A stretch of 55,638 nt of DNA from an uncultured Bacteroidales bacterium (GTDB lineage Bacteria > Bacteroidota > Bacteroidia > Bacteroidales > WCHB1-69): contig ONCM01000015.1 in NCBI GenBank assembly GCA_900316305.1, positions 1 to 55,638 of the forward strand. Reading direction: 5' to 3'. Under the pieces are notes generated by a model, which made no database searches, had not been told where the DNA came from, and worked only from the letters and a program-made list of their open reading frames with translations. How positions within the stretch are numbered: the first letter of the stretch is position 1; each line of letters opens with the position of its first letter. Below are positions 11,389 through 20,605 of the stretch, piece after piece. The position numbers and the translations under genes were made by a program.

Positions 11389-11676
11389 GGTGCCAAAAAT
11401 CAGAAAAAATTTTTTTTGTCAATAAGTCGCTAATAATCAATTCAAAAAAAATATCAACGGCTTTTTGTTAATAATTATAACTGTCGGCAAGCGGTTTTTT
11501 CCGATACAATTATCTATTTTAGCAACCTCGAAAGTAGCGTTTCTTTTCTCGTGAAACTTGTTGAATATCAATTTATTAGCATTTTTCTTATAAAATAAAT
11601 TGTACAAAAGAGGCGAAAAAAAGCGAAAAAGGCGCCTTTCGGAAAAAGAAGAAAAAAACCAAAAACCGCCATAATT
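11389..11676. other. AT-rich leader region before nrdJ
   Basis: About 290 bp without a gene. It is A/T-rich, purine-rich near the end, and has a short GGCGCC stem at 11630-11635. I looked for a cobalamin riboswitch or an NrdR box and saw neither. No clear -7 box was found. Confidence 0.4.
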
Positions 11677-14394
11677 ATGAAAGAAGATCTATCCCTTTTC
11701 AATTCGGTGAATGAAGAAGAAGCCGAGCAGGAAATGATGGAACAGCAGCTGCAAAAGTCGATGAGCGAGTTGATTGCCAACCGCAACTCGGCGATGCAGA
11801 AATATTCACAGGAGACCGTATCCGCTATTTCGGACGAGGAGCCGGAAGACGTTGCGGAGCCGACCGTTTACACGAAGGAGGAGATTTTCTCCGACGTGGC
11901 CCGCTATTTTGGCGGTGACGAATTGGCTGCAGGCGTGTGGATTGACAAATATGCGTTGAAGAACGCCAACGGACAGCTGGTGGAGCGCACTCCTGAGGAC
12001 ATGCACAGACGTATGGCCCGCGAGTTCGCACGCATTGAAAGACGGTATCCTCACCCCATGAGCGAGGAGGAGATCTTCAACCTTTTCGACCACTTCAAGT
12101 ATGTGATTCCGCAAGGCAGCCCCATGGCTGGCATCGGCAACAAATACCAGGTGGTCTCCCTCTCCAACTGCTTCGTGATCGGCAACAATGGCGGTGCCGA
12201 CTCCTACGGCGGTATCATGAAAATGGACGAGGAGCAAGTACAGTTGATGAAACGCCGTGGCGGCGTGGGGCATGACATGTCGGACATCAGACCTTCCGGA
12301 AGCCACGTGCAGAACTGCGCTCAAACCTCCACCGGTATCGTCCCCTTCATGGAACGCTACTCCAACTCCACCCGTGAAGTGGCCCAGGACGGCCGCCGTG
12401 GTGCCCTGATGCTCTCCATCTCCATCAAACACCCTGATGCAGAGCAATTTATTGATGCAAAAATGACGCAAGGCAAAGTCACCGGAGCCAATGTCTCCGT
12501 CAAAGTGGATGACCAATTCATGCAAAGCGTCCAAAACCATACCTCTTACACCCAACAGTATCCCGTTGACAGCAACGACCCCAAGGTAGTTCGCGAAACC
12601 GACGCCAAGAAACTGTGGGACAAGATCATCCACAACGCGTGGAAATCCGCCGAACCCGGCGTCCTCTTTTGGGACAACATCCGCAGGGAGTCCATACCCG
12701 ACTGTTACAAGGACGAAGGCTTCGAGACGGTTTCCACCAACCCTTGCGGCGAAATCCCGCTCTGCCCGTACGACAGCTGTCGTCTTATCTCCATGAATCT
12801 CTATAGCTACGTCGATAATCCGTTCACCGACAACGCCACCTTCAACATGCCGCGCTTTCGCCAGCATGTGCAGTACGCGCAACGCCTGATGGACGACATC
12901 ATCGACCTCGAGCTCGAAAAAATCGATGCCATCCTCGCCAAGATTGAGAGCGACCCGGAGAGCGAAAACGTGAAACGCGTGGAAAAAGAGCTCTGGCTCA
13001 AGATCCGCAAACAGTCGTTGAAAGGCCGCCGTACCGGTCTGGGCATCACCGCCGAAGGCGACATGCTCGCCGCCCTCGGTCTCACCTACGGCACCGACGA
13101 GGCCAACGCATTCTCCACGGAAGTACACAAACAGCTGGCACTGGCCGCCTACCGTTCCTCTGTCACCATGGCCAAGGAGCGCGGCGCCTTCCCCATCTAC
13201 AGCTGCATCAAGGAAGGACACAACCCCTTCATCCAACGTCTCCGCGACGCCGATCCCAAACTCTACGAGGATATGATTCGCTACGGCCGCCGCAACATCG
13301 CCCTGTTGACCATCGCCCCGACAGGAAGTGTAAGTATCTGTACACAAACCACTTCTGGTATCGAACCCGCCTTCAACGTGGTCTATAAACGTCGCCGTAA
13401 AATCAACCCCAACGACATGGCTACCAAGAAAACGGTTGTAAAAGACACCGTTGGCGACCTGTTTGAGGAATACATGGTCTTCCACCACAAATTCGTGGTT
13501 TGGGCCGAAACCAAAGGCTACACGCTGGAACAGATGAAGAACATGAGCGAGAAGGAGATCTTCGCACTTGTGGAACAGTCCCCTTACTACAAAGCCACCG
13601 CCGCCGACACCGACTACATCAAGAAAGTTGAGTTGCAAGGTTCGGTGCAAAAGTGGGTGGACCACTCCATCTCCGTCACCGTCAACCTGCCCGCCGACAT
13701 CACCGAGGAGGTGGTCGGCGACCTCTACATGAAGGCCTGGCAAGTGGGCTGCAAGGGCCTGACCGTCTATCGTGAAGGCTCCCGCGACGGCGTGCTGAAC
13801 TCCCTCGAACAGTCCAAAAAGGAGGAAAAGGACGAGAAACCCAAGAACTTCAAGCGTCCGCGCGAACTGCACGCAGACGTTATCCACTTCAAGAACAACA
13901 ACGAAGACTGGGTGGCCTACATCGGTATCTATAACAACAAACCTTACGAGATCTTCACTGGAAAGACCGGCGACGAGAGCTTCCTGCTTCCGAAGTGGGT
14001 TGATCACGGCACGATTGTGAAGAACCGTCACGACGACGGCACCAAATCCTACGACTTTGTCTATCAGGACAAGGCCGGCTACGAGGTGATCCTCCGCGGT
14101 TTGGACCGTTGCTTCGATCAGGAATTCTGGAACTATGCCAAGATGACCTCCGCCCTGCTGCGCAATGGCATTCCGGTAAACCACGTCGTGAACATCATCT
14201 CCGGTCTCAACTTCCGTCAGGAAAGCATCAACTCTTGGCGTAACGGTGTCTGCCGCGCGTTGAAGAAATTCATCCAAGACGGCACCAAACAGAAAGGTGT
14301 GGAATGTCCCAACTGCCACCAAAAAGACACGATGGAGTTCAAGGAAGGATGCCTGACATGCTCGAACTGCGGCTACGCAAAATGCGGTAATTAA
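11677..14394 (+). CDS. nrdJ: Adenosylcobalamin-dependent (class II) ribonucleotide reductase
   Basis: A 905-residue protein reducing ribonucleotides to deoxyribonucleotides with a B12-derived radical, so it works with or without oxygen. The catalytic loop NPCGEIPL places the thiyl Cys at 357 and Glu at 359. SNCFVIG has Cys165, one of the redox pair. IAPTGSVS and the TGL-rich barrel follow. The C-terminus ends with CPNC..CLTCSNCGYAKCG, a Cys-rich tail that delivers electrons and may bind zinc. The TSCPD-like domain around residues 770-870 is typical of long NrdJ. The acidic N-terminal about 60 residues are variable. It stands alone, and its cofactor links it to mutA and the binding lipoprotein at 28288. 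Confidence 0.95.
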   Translation: MKEDLSLFNSVNEEEAEQEMMEQQLQKSMSELIANRNSAMQKYSQETVSAISDEEPEDVAEPTVYTKEEIFSDVARYFGGDELAAGVWIDKYALKNANGQLVERTPEDMHRRMAREFARIERRYPHPMSEEEIFNLFDHFKYVIPQGSPMAGIGNKYQVVSLSNCFVIGNNGGADSYGGIMKMDEEQVQLMKRRGGVGHDMSDIRPSGSHVQNCAQTSTGIVPFMERYSNSTREVAQDGRRGALMLSISIKHPDAEQFIDAKMTQGKVTGANVSVKVDDQFMQSVQNHTSYTQQYPVDSNDPKVVRETDAKKLWDKIIHNAWKSAEPGVLFWDNIRRESIPDCYKDEGFETVSTNPCGEIPLCPYDSCRLISMNLYSYVDNPFTDNATFNMPRFRQHVQYAQRLMDDIIDLELEKIDAILAKIESDPESENVKRVEKELWLKIRKQSLKGRRTGLGITAEGDMLAALGLTYGTDEANAFSTEVHKQLALAAYRSSVTMAKERGAFPIYSCIKEGHNPFIQRLRDADPKLYEDMIRYGRRNIALLTIAPTGSVSICTQTTSGIEPAFNVVYKRRRKINPNDMATKKTVVKDTVGDLFEEYMVFHHKFVVWAETKGYTLEQMKNMSEKEIFALVEQSPYYKATAADTDYIKKVELQGSVQKWVDHSISVTVNLPADITEEVVGDLYMKAWQVGCKGLTVYREGSRDGVLNSLEQSKKEEKDEKPKNFKRPRELHADVIHFKNNNEDWVAYIGIYNNKPYEIFTGKTGDESFLLPKWVDHGTIVKNRHDDGTKSYDFVYQDKAGYEVILRGLDRCFDQEFWNYAKMTSALLRNGIPVNHVVNIISGLNFRQESINSWRNGVCRALKKFIQDGTKQKGVECPNCHQKDTMEFKEGCLTCSNCGYAKCGN

Positions 14395-14398
14395 TCCA

Positions 14399-14426
14399 GT
14401 AGAGACACGGCGCGCCGCGTCTCTAC
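14399..14426. repeat. GTAGAGACG palindrome, copy 2
   Basis: Arms GTAGAGAC and GTCTCTAC around a CGGCGCGCCG centre, directly after the nrdJ stop codon. Confidence 0.75.
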
Positions 14427-14428
14427 CT

Positions 14429-14460
14429 CAATAACCTATAACCCATAACCTATAACCATT
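14429..14460 (+). repeat. Heptamer array, ATAACCN family
   Basis: Units ATAACCT, ATAACCC, ATAACCT, ATAACCA. The array ends 4 bp before the ATG of the next gene (14465). Confidence 0.85.
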
Positions 14461-14464
14461 AAGT

Positions 14465-15223
14465 ATGAGCGATTCGCAACAGACAGTGTTCCTATACGTA
14501 CCATGTCAGATGGACCTCTTCCAGGCTGATACGGTAACCAGTGCCATCACGGTGCTCAACCGCCTGAACCAGTTCTGCCATTATGATAAGGAGAACACCT
14601 GCTGCGGTCGTCGCTTCTTTATGGAAGGGGAAATGCAGTACGCCAAGGATTTGGGCTATCAGGTCATCAAATCCTACACAGAATACTGTGAACTGCATAA
14701 GAAAAGATTTCCGGTAGTCATCCCTGATGCCGCCTGTGCCGGCTTTATGCACCGCCATTTTGACCTCATCCTGAAAAACGCCACATTGCCTAACGAATTA
14801 AACAGCTTCATCAATAACGTGCACGAACTCTGCGACTACATCGTGAACGAATTGAAAGTGGAATCGCTAGGCAATGCATTCCGCCACCGCGTGTTCTACT
14901 TCAAGTCCTGCGCAGCAAAACACCTCTATCCTGATAATAACGCACCGGAAACGCTGCTGAAGAACACTATAGGACTGGATTTGGTGGAAGACACCGAAGA
15001 GAAAAACTGCTGTTGCGGTGCTAATGGACGTTTCCCCATGCTGAACCCTGAAGCCTCCGAAAAGATGACCGGAGAGATTGTGCTCCGTGCTTATAATCAG
15101 GGCGCCGAATTCATAACCTCCACCGACATCCACTGCCTGCAAATGATGGATGCCTATCGACAAGAGCATGAGGTGGATGTGAGGATTATCCATATTGCGG
15201 ATATCCTGCGAGGCGAGGAATAA
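14465..15223 (+). CDS. CCG-domain (LutA/LldE/GlpC-like) redox protein
   Basis: A 252-residue protein with two cysteine-rich CCG domains: CQMDLF..CCGRRF (Cys about 14 to 50) and SCAAKH..CCCGANGRF (about 155 to 195). Each CCG motif set can bind a [4Fe-4S] cluster or a heterodisulfide-type site. The closest named relatives are the LutA/LldE subunits of lactate oxidation complexes. The partner genes lutB and lutC are not here, so the electron donor and substrate are open. It follows nrdJ across 70 bp of repeats and may use read-through from it. Confidence 0.82.
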   Translation: MSDSQQTVFLYVPCQMDLFQADTVTSAITVLNRLNQFCHYDKENTCCGRRFFMEGEMQYAKDLGYQVIKSYTEYCELHKKRFPVVIPDAACAGFMHRHFDLILKNATLPNELNSFINNVHELCDYIVNELKVESLGNAFRHRVFYFKSCAAKHLYPDNNAPETLLKNTIGLDLVEDTEEKNCCCGANGRFPMLNPEASEKMTGEIVLRAYNQGAEFITSTDIHCLQMMDAYRQEHEVDVRIIHIADILRGEE

Positions 15224-15228
15224 TATTC

Positions 15229-15256
15229 GTAGAGACGTTTCATGAAACGTCTCTAC
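15229..15256. repeat. GTAGAGACG palindrome, copy 3 (perfect 28-mer)
   Basis: Arms GTAGAGACGTTTCA and its exact complement meet at the centre without a loop. It lies between converging genes (stops at 15223 and 15264). Confidence 0.85.
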
Positions 15257-15263
15257 GACAATT

Positions 15264-16214
15264 CTATGACAATTTCGATAACTGTTTTGAAAGGATTGTT
15301 TCCCAAAATTTGTTTTTGTAAATCCGCACGAAAGGAATTAGGTGTTCGGTACTGCCAAAACCTTGGTATAGGCGTGCGACGTTCGGGTTGCGGGAGCCAT
15401 TGAAATCAAGAAAAAGCTCCGACTCTGCATGGTCGCGGATGTAGGCGTCGAGCAGTAGGAACATAGGTTTGCACTCCGACAGCCGATTGTCACGACCGGA
15501 AAACCAGAACCAACGACGTTTTCCATCTTTCACGATTAAGGCACCTGCTGCCAGTTTGTTGTCGCTTGTGCGCACTCCGTAAATTTCTAACAGATTGTGT
15601 TCCAGCAAATAATCAGACACTCTTTGTAATCTCGCATAATCGTCATCGCGAAAGTGAACAGCCTCTTCCGAACCTTTGTTTTCCCTAAACAGCGCGATAA
15701 TATCCGACACTTTCTCCTCCTGCACCGTAATCCGGCACTGGTGTTTTTGCGAAGCCTTAATGTTCCGCTTCGTGTTCTCATGAAATCGGATAAATAACTC
15801 ATTATAAGATTGTTGCAAAGGCAATTTATATGAGATAAAATAAGGTGGGAACTCTAATTCATCAATATCCCAAGCATTTTGTTCGTTCATTAACAGATCA
15901 GCTAGCACATAATGTTTAGAAATCTCTTCAAGAAAGCGGACATAGACAGACATTCGGATATCTTGTCGATAAAAGATGCCCATCTGCGGTAAGAAGAACG
16001 GTGTATAAACATATTTTAACACTCCTTTTTTGCGAGTCGGGAGCGGCATCACAGCCTGATAGTCATCATCGACAAGCGCATGCCAAGTGTCGTCGCCCGT
16101 GAGCAGATCCAACAACTCATATTCTGCCAATACATTAGGAGACAAACTGTTACGTACAGCTTGATTCCATTTTTCTGAATCAATTTCGGAATGTTTGAGA
16201 TAACGGATCATCAC
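15264..16214 (-). CDS. FemAB/GNAT-fold acyl- or aminoacyl-transferase-like protein
   Basis: A 316-residue soluble protein. The C-terminal half resembles the FemAB/GNAT fold: HENTKRNIKASQKHQC is the typical RNxRK-like segment, and GALIVKDGKRRWFWFSG and LFLDFNGSRNPNVARLYQGFG match the core strands of that fold. Relatives transfer amino acids or acyl groups to cell-wall or lipid targets. The acceptor is unknown. Its ATG overlaps the gpsA stop by 4 bp, so translation is coupled. The pairing with gpsA hints at lipid or envelope synthesis, but that is inference. Confidence 0.72.
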   Translation of the reverse strand: MMIRYLKHSEIDSEKWNQAVRNSLSPNVLAEYELLDLLTGDDTWHALVDDDYQAVMPLPTRKKGVLKYVYTPFFLPQMGIFYRQDIRMSVYVRFLEEISKHYVLADLLMNEQNAWDIDELEFPPYFISYKLPLQQSYNELFIRFHENTKRNIKASQKHQCRITVQEEKVSDIIALFRENKGSEEAVHFRDDDYARLQRVSDYLLEHNLLEIYGVRTSDNKLAAGALIVKDGKRRWFWFSGRDNRLSECKPMFLLLDAYIRDHAESELFLDFNGSRNPNVARLYQGFGSTEHLIPFVRIYKNKFWETILSKQLSKLS

Positions 16215-17257
16215 ACAAAATGTTCGGCGATGCGCTGCATTTCAGAGGAAACGTTGTTGTTTTCGTACAAAATGCCGTAAATAGTCTCCACGATGGGGAT
16301 TTCTGCACCAATTTTCTTGTTGATTTCGTGTACGCAACGGCAAGCGGTATAACCTTCCGATACCATACGCAACTCCAACAACGACACGCGTACAGACAAA
16401 CCGTGACCGATCATGATGCCGAACAGACGGTTGCGGCTGAAGGTGGAGTAGGCAGTCACCAGAAGGTCTCCGAGATAGACGGAGTCGGAAATATGGCGAT
16501 TTTCGTTGGGGTAAACCTCTGATACAAAGTACTTCATCTCTTTCAGACAGTTGGCCACGTAGGCAGCAATAAAGTTGTCGCCATAACCGAGACCACTGTA
16601 AATACCAGCACCGAGTGCGTAGATATTTTTGAGCACGATAGAAAGCTCTGCACCCATCACATCGCTGGAGACAGAAGTGCGACAGTAACGCGTGGTGAAA
16701 AACTTGGCAACGGTTTCCGCCAATTCCTGATTGGTGGAGGCGGCGGTCAGGAAGGTGAATTTCTCCTGCGCAATCTCCTCCGCGTGGGAAGGGCCGCTGA
16801 TGATACAAAGCTGATCCAGAGGCACTTTGAACTGCGACTGCATGTAGTCACTGATCAACTGCATGGTTTCGGGCACAATACCTTTAACGGCCAAGATAAT
16901 TTTCTTTTTGGAGAGTTGGGAACGTTTCAGCGGCTCCAAAGTTTTATGCAGGTAAGCAGACGGTGTGACGATAATCACATAGTCAGCACGAGAGACCGTG
17001 CTTTTGATATCGGTACTAACTTTCACATCTTCAGGGTTAATGAAGACGGAGCTCAGGTATTTGGGGTTGTGACCGTATTTGACGATACTTTCCGCAATCG
17101 CCTCCTGCCGGACCCACCAGTGGATGTGTTCCAAGTTGACCGAGAGAATCTTGATAATAGCTGTCGCCCAACTGCCACTGCCAATCACCGCCACCCGGTA
17201 GCGGGCACGGGATTTTCTGCTGCGAGGAGCTATTGCCGAAGATAAATGTTCATTCAT
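16211..17257 (-). CDS. gpsA: Glycerol-3-phosphate dehydrogenase [NAD(P)+]
   Basis: A 348-residue cytosolic enzyme that reduces dihydroxyacetone phosphate to sn-glycerol 3-phosphate for phospholipids. The Rossmann motif is VIGSGSWATAI at about residues 25-35. The substrate-binding Lys lies in AVKGI, with SGPSHAEEI nearby, and the second family signature region is KNIYALGAGIYSGLGYGDN. Length is normal apart from a basic 18-residue N-terminal extension before YRVAVIG. It precedes the FemAB-like gene with a 4-bp ATGA overlap. Confidence 0.95.
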   Translation of the reverse strand: MNEHLSSAIAPRSRKSRARYRVAVIGSGSWATAIIKILSVNLEHIHWWVRQEAIAESIVKYGHNPKYLSSVFINPEDVKVSTDIKSTVSRADYVIIVTPSAYLHKTLEPLKRSQLSKKKIILAVKGIVPETMQLISDYMQSQFKVPLDQLCIISGPSHAEEIAQEKFTFLTAASTNQELAETVAKFFTTRYCRTSVSSDVMGAELSIVLKNIYALGAGIYSGLGYGDNFIAAYVANCLKEMKYFVSEVYPNENRHISDSVYLGDLLVTAYSTFSRNRLFGIMIGHGLSVRVSLLELRMVSEGYTACRCVHEINKKIGAEIPIVETIYGILYENNNVSSEMQRIAEHFV

Positions 17258-17280
17258 CGTTTTAACTTTTTTTAAGCGTG

Positions 17281-17288
17281 CAAAAATA
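17281..17288 (-). promoter_or_regulatory. -7 box for gpsA
   Basis: The minus strand reads TATTTTTGCACGC, 24 bp before the gpsA ATG. Confidence 0.65.
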
Positions 17289-17331
17289 CGATATTTTTCC
17301 GTACTACGCCCAAAAAAGTTTTCGACGGTGA

Positions 17332-19191
17332 TTAAAAATCTCCACGCAAGGTTCTGTAGCGATTACGCGCCTGCACTACATAGAGGCTGTCGCTGTAATC
17401 TTTTAAGATTTTTTGGTAATATTCCATGGCTTTCGGAACGTCTTTGAGGTAATACTCGTACAATTCCGCCAGTTGAAAGACTGCATCGTCAGCCAACAGC
17501 TGATCGCCATAGTCCTCAACAATCCGCTTGAGCAACTTTTCAGCCTCAAAGAAGTTCTTTTGCTTGATAAGGATGAGAGCTTTCTGATATAAGGCATCAT
17601 CCACTAAAGTACCAAAGGGCGAGAGAATCATCACGGAATCAAGGGCTTTAAGCGCTTCGTCGTCCTTGTTTTGGAAGATCAAGAACTCGGCCTTGGCATA
17701 CATCTTCAGTGCAAGATTACCCTCGGAATTGCCAAATAAAGCCATTGTGGTGTCTGTTTCGTCCCTTTCTTCCTCTTCCAAGTTGTCAGCGATGAGCATG
17801 GAGGAGTAGATGGCATCATTAGCAATCAGCTTGGTGGTGGCAGCCGCCAGCACATCCAGCTGACTCTTCGCCCAGCTGAACTCTCCTATATAGAACGATA
17901 ACTTGGCATTCTTAAACTTTGCCTCGTTGCCCAGCACATCGTTGGGCATGTCCTTATCGACTTGCGAATAGTTGAGCGAAGCATCCCAGATTTCACCAAT
18001 ATACAACTGTACATCAGCCAGATCAATCTTATACTGGTTTTTCTCTTTCGCGTCTCTTGTGGCGGCCATTGCTTGGTTGAGTACCTCGATGGCCTCCTGC
18101 GGTTTATTCACGTAAAAAGCCAGCAAATGGGCATATTTGCGAATCCAGTCCATGGTGCCGGAATGGATGCCATTCTCCTCCAAAGCTTTCTTGAAGTCCT
18201 GCTCCAAATTCACGGCATCGACCATCTTCACCGGAGAGGTTTCAATCAGCTGCATATATTTGACATCCAAGATTTTCATCTTGGCCTGCACATAGTTATG
18301 CGTTTCCTCACCTCTCTTAATAATGTAATTTAACGCCTCAATGGCGGTGGCATAATCGTGATTTTCAGCCGCAACGGTGGCCAGCTCGTAAGTATAAACG
18401 CCCTCCACCTTTAACCGTTTGTCCAACGCCTTTGCCAAGACGAAAGCTTCCTCAAAATCCTTATGCAGTTGGCTTATCCAATATAATTCTTTGATACAGA
18501 GTATATTGTTTGGATACTTCTGCGAGAACTTCTGCAAAGCCGTGCGGATAGCCATATATTGCTGATCATCGTCATCATCCACCAACAAATCCTGAATGGC
18601 TGTCTGCACATCTTTCTCATACTTTTCATTATCCGTTTTCACCAAAGCGATAATCTCATCAATGATCTTATCGTTCATGTGCAGGATTTTGTAAATGCTA
18701 ATGAGGTTTTTAGAAAGATACTGCTCGTCATTCAGCAATTTTCTGCCTTTTTGGATGGCTTCGGCCGCATATTCGTACTTACCCCGCGACATAAACGCAT
18801 TGTTCAGCTCGCTGACAGCAGTCTCCTTGGCCTGCATGTTTTTAAGGCATTCCTGATAGATTTTCTCCGCTTTGGCATTATCTCCGGAGCGTTCATAGAC
18901 GTAGCCGAGATCGACCTTATAGCGCTGCACATTAGGATAGGCTTTCACTTGCTTTTTGAGCATTTTCTCCGCATCATTGTAGCGTTCCAGCTCCAAAAGC
19001 GCATGGTAATAGTAATAGTAAATGTAGGAATCCGGCTTTTTGGCGTGGATTTTTTCAAAAAGCTCCACAGCCTTGTCGTATTCCTTATCCTTGTAATACT
19101 GCATGGCAAGCTGCTCTTCCTGGCTTTGTTGCGCAATGGCGACACCTGCGCAGGAGAAGAGCAGCAAGAGTATGACGATTGCCTTTTTCAT
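17332..19191 (-). CDS. Secreted/periplasmic TPR-repeat protein
   Basis: A 619-residue protein with an N-terminal signal peptide ending near AIAQQ. The rest is helical tetratricopeptide repeats, for example YYKDKEYDKAVELFEKI, LELERYNDAEKMLKKQ and VYERSGDNAKAEKIYQ at the N-terminal end and AEKLLKRIVEDYGD and AMEYYQKILKDY near the C-terminus. TPR arrays bind protein partners, and similar periplasmic ones serve envelope assembly or secretion complexes. No catalytic motif is seen. It begins 6 bp after the serS stop, so serS and this gene form an operon. Confidence 0.83.
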   Translation of the reverse strand: MKKAIVILLLLFSCAGVAIAQQSQEEQLAMQYYKDKEYDKAVELFEKIHAKKPDSYIYYYYYHALLELERYNDAEKMLKKQVKAYPNVQRYKVDLGYVYERSGDNAKAEKIYQECLKNMQAKETAVSELNNAFMSRGKYEYAAEAIQKGRKLLNDEQYLSKNLISIYKILHMNDKIIDEIIALVKTDNEKYEKDVQTAIQDLLVDDDDDQQYMAIRTALQKFSQKYPNNILCIKELYWISQLHKDFEEAFVLAKALDKRLKVEGVYTYELATVAAENHDYATAIEALNYIIKRGEETHNYVQAKMKILDVKYMQLIETSPVKMVDAVNLEQDFKKALEENGIHSGTMDWIRKYAHLLAFYVNKPQEAIEVLNQAMAATRDAKEKNQYKIDLADVQLYIGEIWDASLNYSQVDKDMPNDVLGNEAKFKNAKLSFYIGEFSWAKSQLDVLAAATTKLIANDAIYSSMLIADNLEEEERDETDTTMALFGNSEGNLALKMYAKAEFLIFQNKDDEALKALDSVMILSPFGTLVDDALYQKALILIKQKNFFEAEKLLKRIVEDYGDQLLADDAVFQLAELYEYYLKDVPKAMEYYQKILKDYSDSLYVVQARNRYRTLRGDF

Positions 19192-19197
19192 TCGAAC

Positions 19198-20469
19198 TTA
19201 GTCGATGATGTCGAAACGGGTGTAAGGACGTAACACTTCGGGGATAACGATGCCCTTTTCGGTTTGGTTGTTCTCCAACAGGGCAGCGAGCACGCGCGGC
19301 AATGCCAAGGCACTGCCATTGAGCGTGTGAGCGAGTTTCGTCTTGCCAGTGGCATCTTTATATCTCAGTTTCAAACGGTTAGCCTGATAGGATTCGAAGT
19401 TGGACACGGAGCTGACCTCCAGCCATTTCTGCTGAGCCTTGGAATAGACTTCCAAATCGTAGGTGAGGGCGGAGGTGAAGCTGATGTCGCCACCACAGAG
19501 ACGCAATACGCGGAACGGCAAACCAAGCTTGGTGAGCAGCATCTTGCCGTGGTTGGTCATCTGCTCCAACGTTTCGTAAGAGCGGTCAGGGTGCTCGATG
19601 GTCACAATCTCAATCTTGTCGAACTGGTGCAGACGGTTGAGACCGCGCACGTCCTTGCCGTAAGAACCGGCTTCGCGACGGAAACAGGCGGAGTAGGCAC
19701 AGTTTTTCAACGGAAAATCGCTCTCCTTGAGGATGACATCACGGTAGATGTTGGTGACAGGCACCTCAGCGGTGGGAATGAGGTAGAAGTTATCCACTTG
19801 GCAGTGGTACATTTGTCCCTCTTTATCAGGCAGTTGGCCAGTACCGTAGGCAGAATCCTCATTCACCATATAAGGCGGTTGGATTTCCACGAAGCCAGCA
19901 GCCGTGGCCTCGTCGAGGAAGAAGTCGATGAGGGCGCGTTGCAGGCGTGCGCCTTTGCCCTTATAGACGGGGAAACCGGCGCCGGTAATCTTGGTACCGA
20001 GCTCGAAATCAATGATGTCGTATTTCTTCACAAGTTCCCAGTGCGGAAGTGCGCCTTCCGGCAGATTGGAATCGTCGCCTTGCTTGTAAACAATTTCGTT
20101 GTCCTCAGCACCTTTACCAGGTTTCACGGCAGCATTGGGCAGGTTGGGGAGCAACACCATCTTGCTTTGCAGCAGTTCCTCTTGTTCCTGCAGTTTGGCG
20201 CGGTCGGTGCGCTCACTCTCCTTCAGGGTAGCCATCTCGGCTTTCAGGGCCTCGGCCTCATCGCGCTTGCCCTCTTTGAAGAGCTGCCCGATCTTCTTGG
20301 CACCCTGGTTCTGCGCCATCAGGTTGTCATCAATTTTTTTCTTCAGGTTGCGGTTTTCGCTATCCAGTTCACGAATTTCAGCCACCAGTTCCGTAGCATC
20401 GAAATTCTTGATTTTCAGTCTGTCAATAACCTCTTGGGGATTTTCTCTTAAAAGTTGGATCTGTAACAT
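19198..20469 (-). CDS. serS: Seryl-tRNA synthetase
   Basis: A 423-residue class II synthetase. The N-terminal about 110 residues form the coiled-coil tRNA-binding arm (LDSENRNLKKKID, EAEALKAEMATLKESERTDR). Catalytic motif 2 is FRREAGSYGKD and motif 3 is LALPRVLAALLENNQ. SSVSNFESYQANRLKLRY is a typical serine-site stretch. Length matches bacterial SerS. It leads the transcript with the TPR gene downstream. Confidence 0.97.
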   Translation of the reverse strand: MLQIQLLRENPQEVIDRLKIKNFDATELVAEIRELDSENRNLKKKIDDNLMAQNQGAKKIGQLFKEGKRDEAEALKAEMATLKESERTDRAKLQEQEELLQSKMVLLPNLPNAAVKPGKGAEDNEIVYKQGDDSNLPEGALPHWELVKKYDIIDFELGTKITGAGFPVYKGKGARLQRALIDFFLDEATAAGFVEIQPPYMVNEDSAYGTGQLPDKEGQMYHCQVDNFYLIPTAEVPVTNIYRDVILKESDFPLKNCAYSACFRREAGSYGKDVRGLNRLHQFDKIEIVTIEHPDRSYETLEQMTNHGKMLLTKLGLPFRVLRLCGGDISFTSALTYDLEVYSKAQQKWLEVSSVSNFESYQANRLKLRYKDATGKTKLAHTLNGSALALPRVLAALLENNQTEKGIVIPEVLRPYTRFDIID

Positions 20470-20490
20470 CGGTTTGAAATTTTAAGGCGG

Positions 20491-20498
20491 CAAAGATA
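20491..20498 (-). promoter_or_regulatory. -7 box for serS
   Basis: The minus strand reads CGTATCTTTGCCGCC, 22 bp before the serS ATG. Confidence 0.7.
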
Positions 20499-20573
20499 CG
20501 ATTTTTTAGGCAAAAGACAACAAGACCAAAGTCAAGTTTAAGAGGTGGGACGCGAAATTGGTGTAACCTTAAG

Positions 20574-20603
20574 ATTCAGGTTTCAGGTTTCAAGTTTCAA
20601 GTC
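20574..20603 (-). repeat. Heptamer array, TTTCARG family
   Basis: Units ATTCAGG, TTTCAGG, TTTCAAG, TTTCAAG, immediately after the stop of the YD-repeat-like gene. Confidence 0.8.
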
Positions 20604-20605
20604 TA

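Noticed and set aside
11389-11676. Cobalamin riboswitch before nrdJ
   Set aside because: I could not find the B12 box or the characteristic paired elements by eye; a covariance-model scan would settle it.
11806-14322. Long minus-strand frame opposite nrdJ (838 codons)
   Set aside because: It mirrors the GC-skewed codons of nrdJ, its translation has no family motifs, and nrdJ itself has a complete set of catalytic motifs.
19264-20451. Plus-strand frame opposite serS (395 codons)
   Set aside because: Shadow of serS with no motifs and no promoter.
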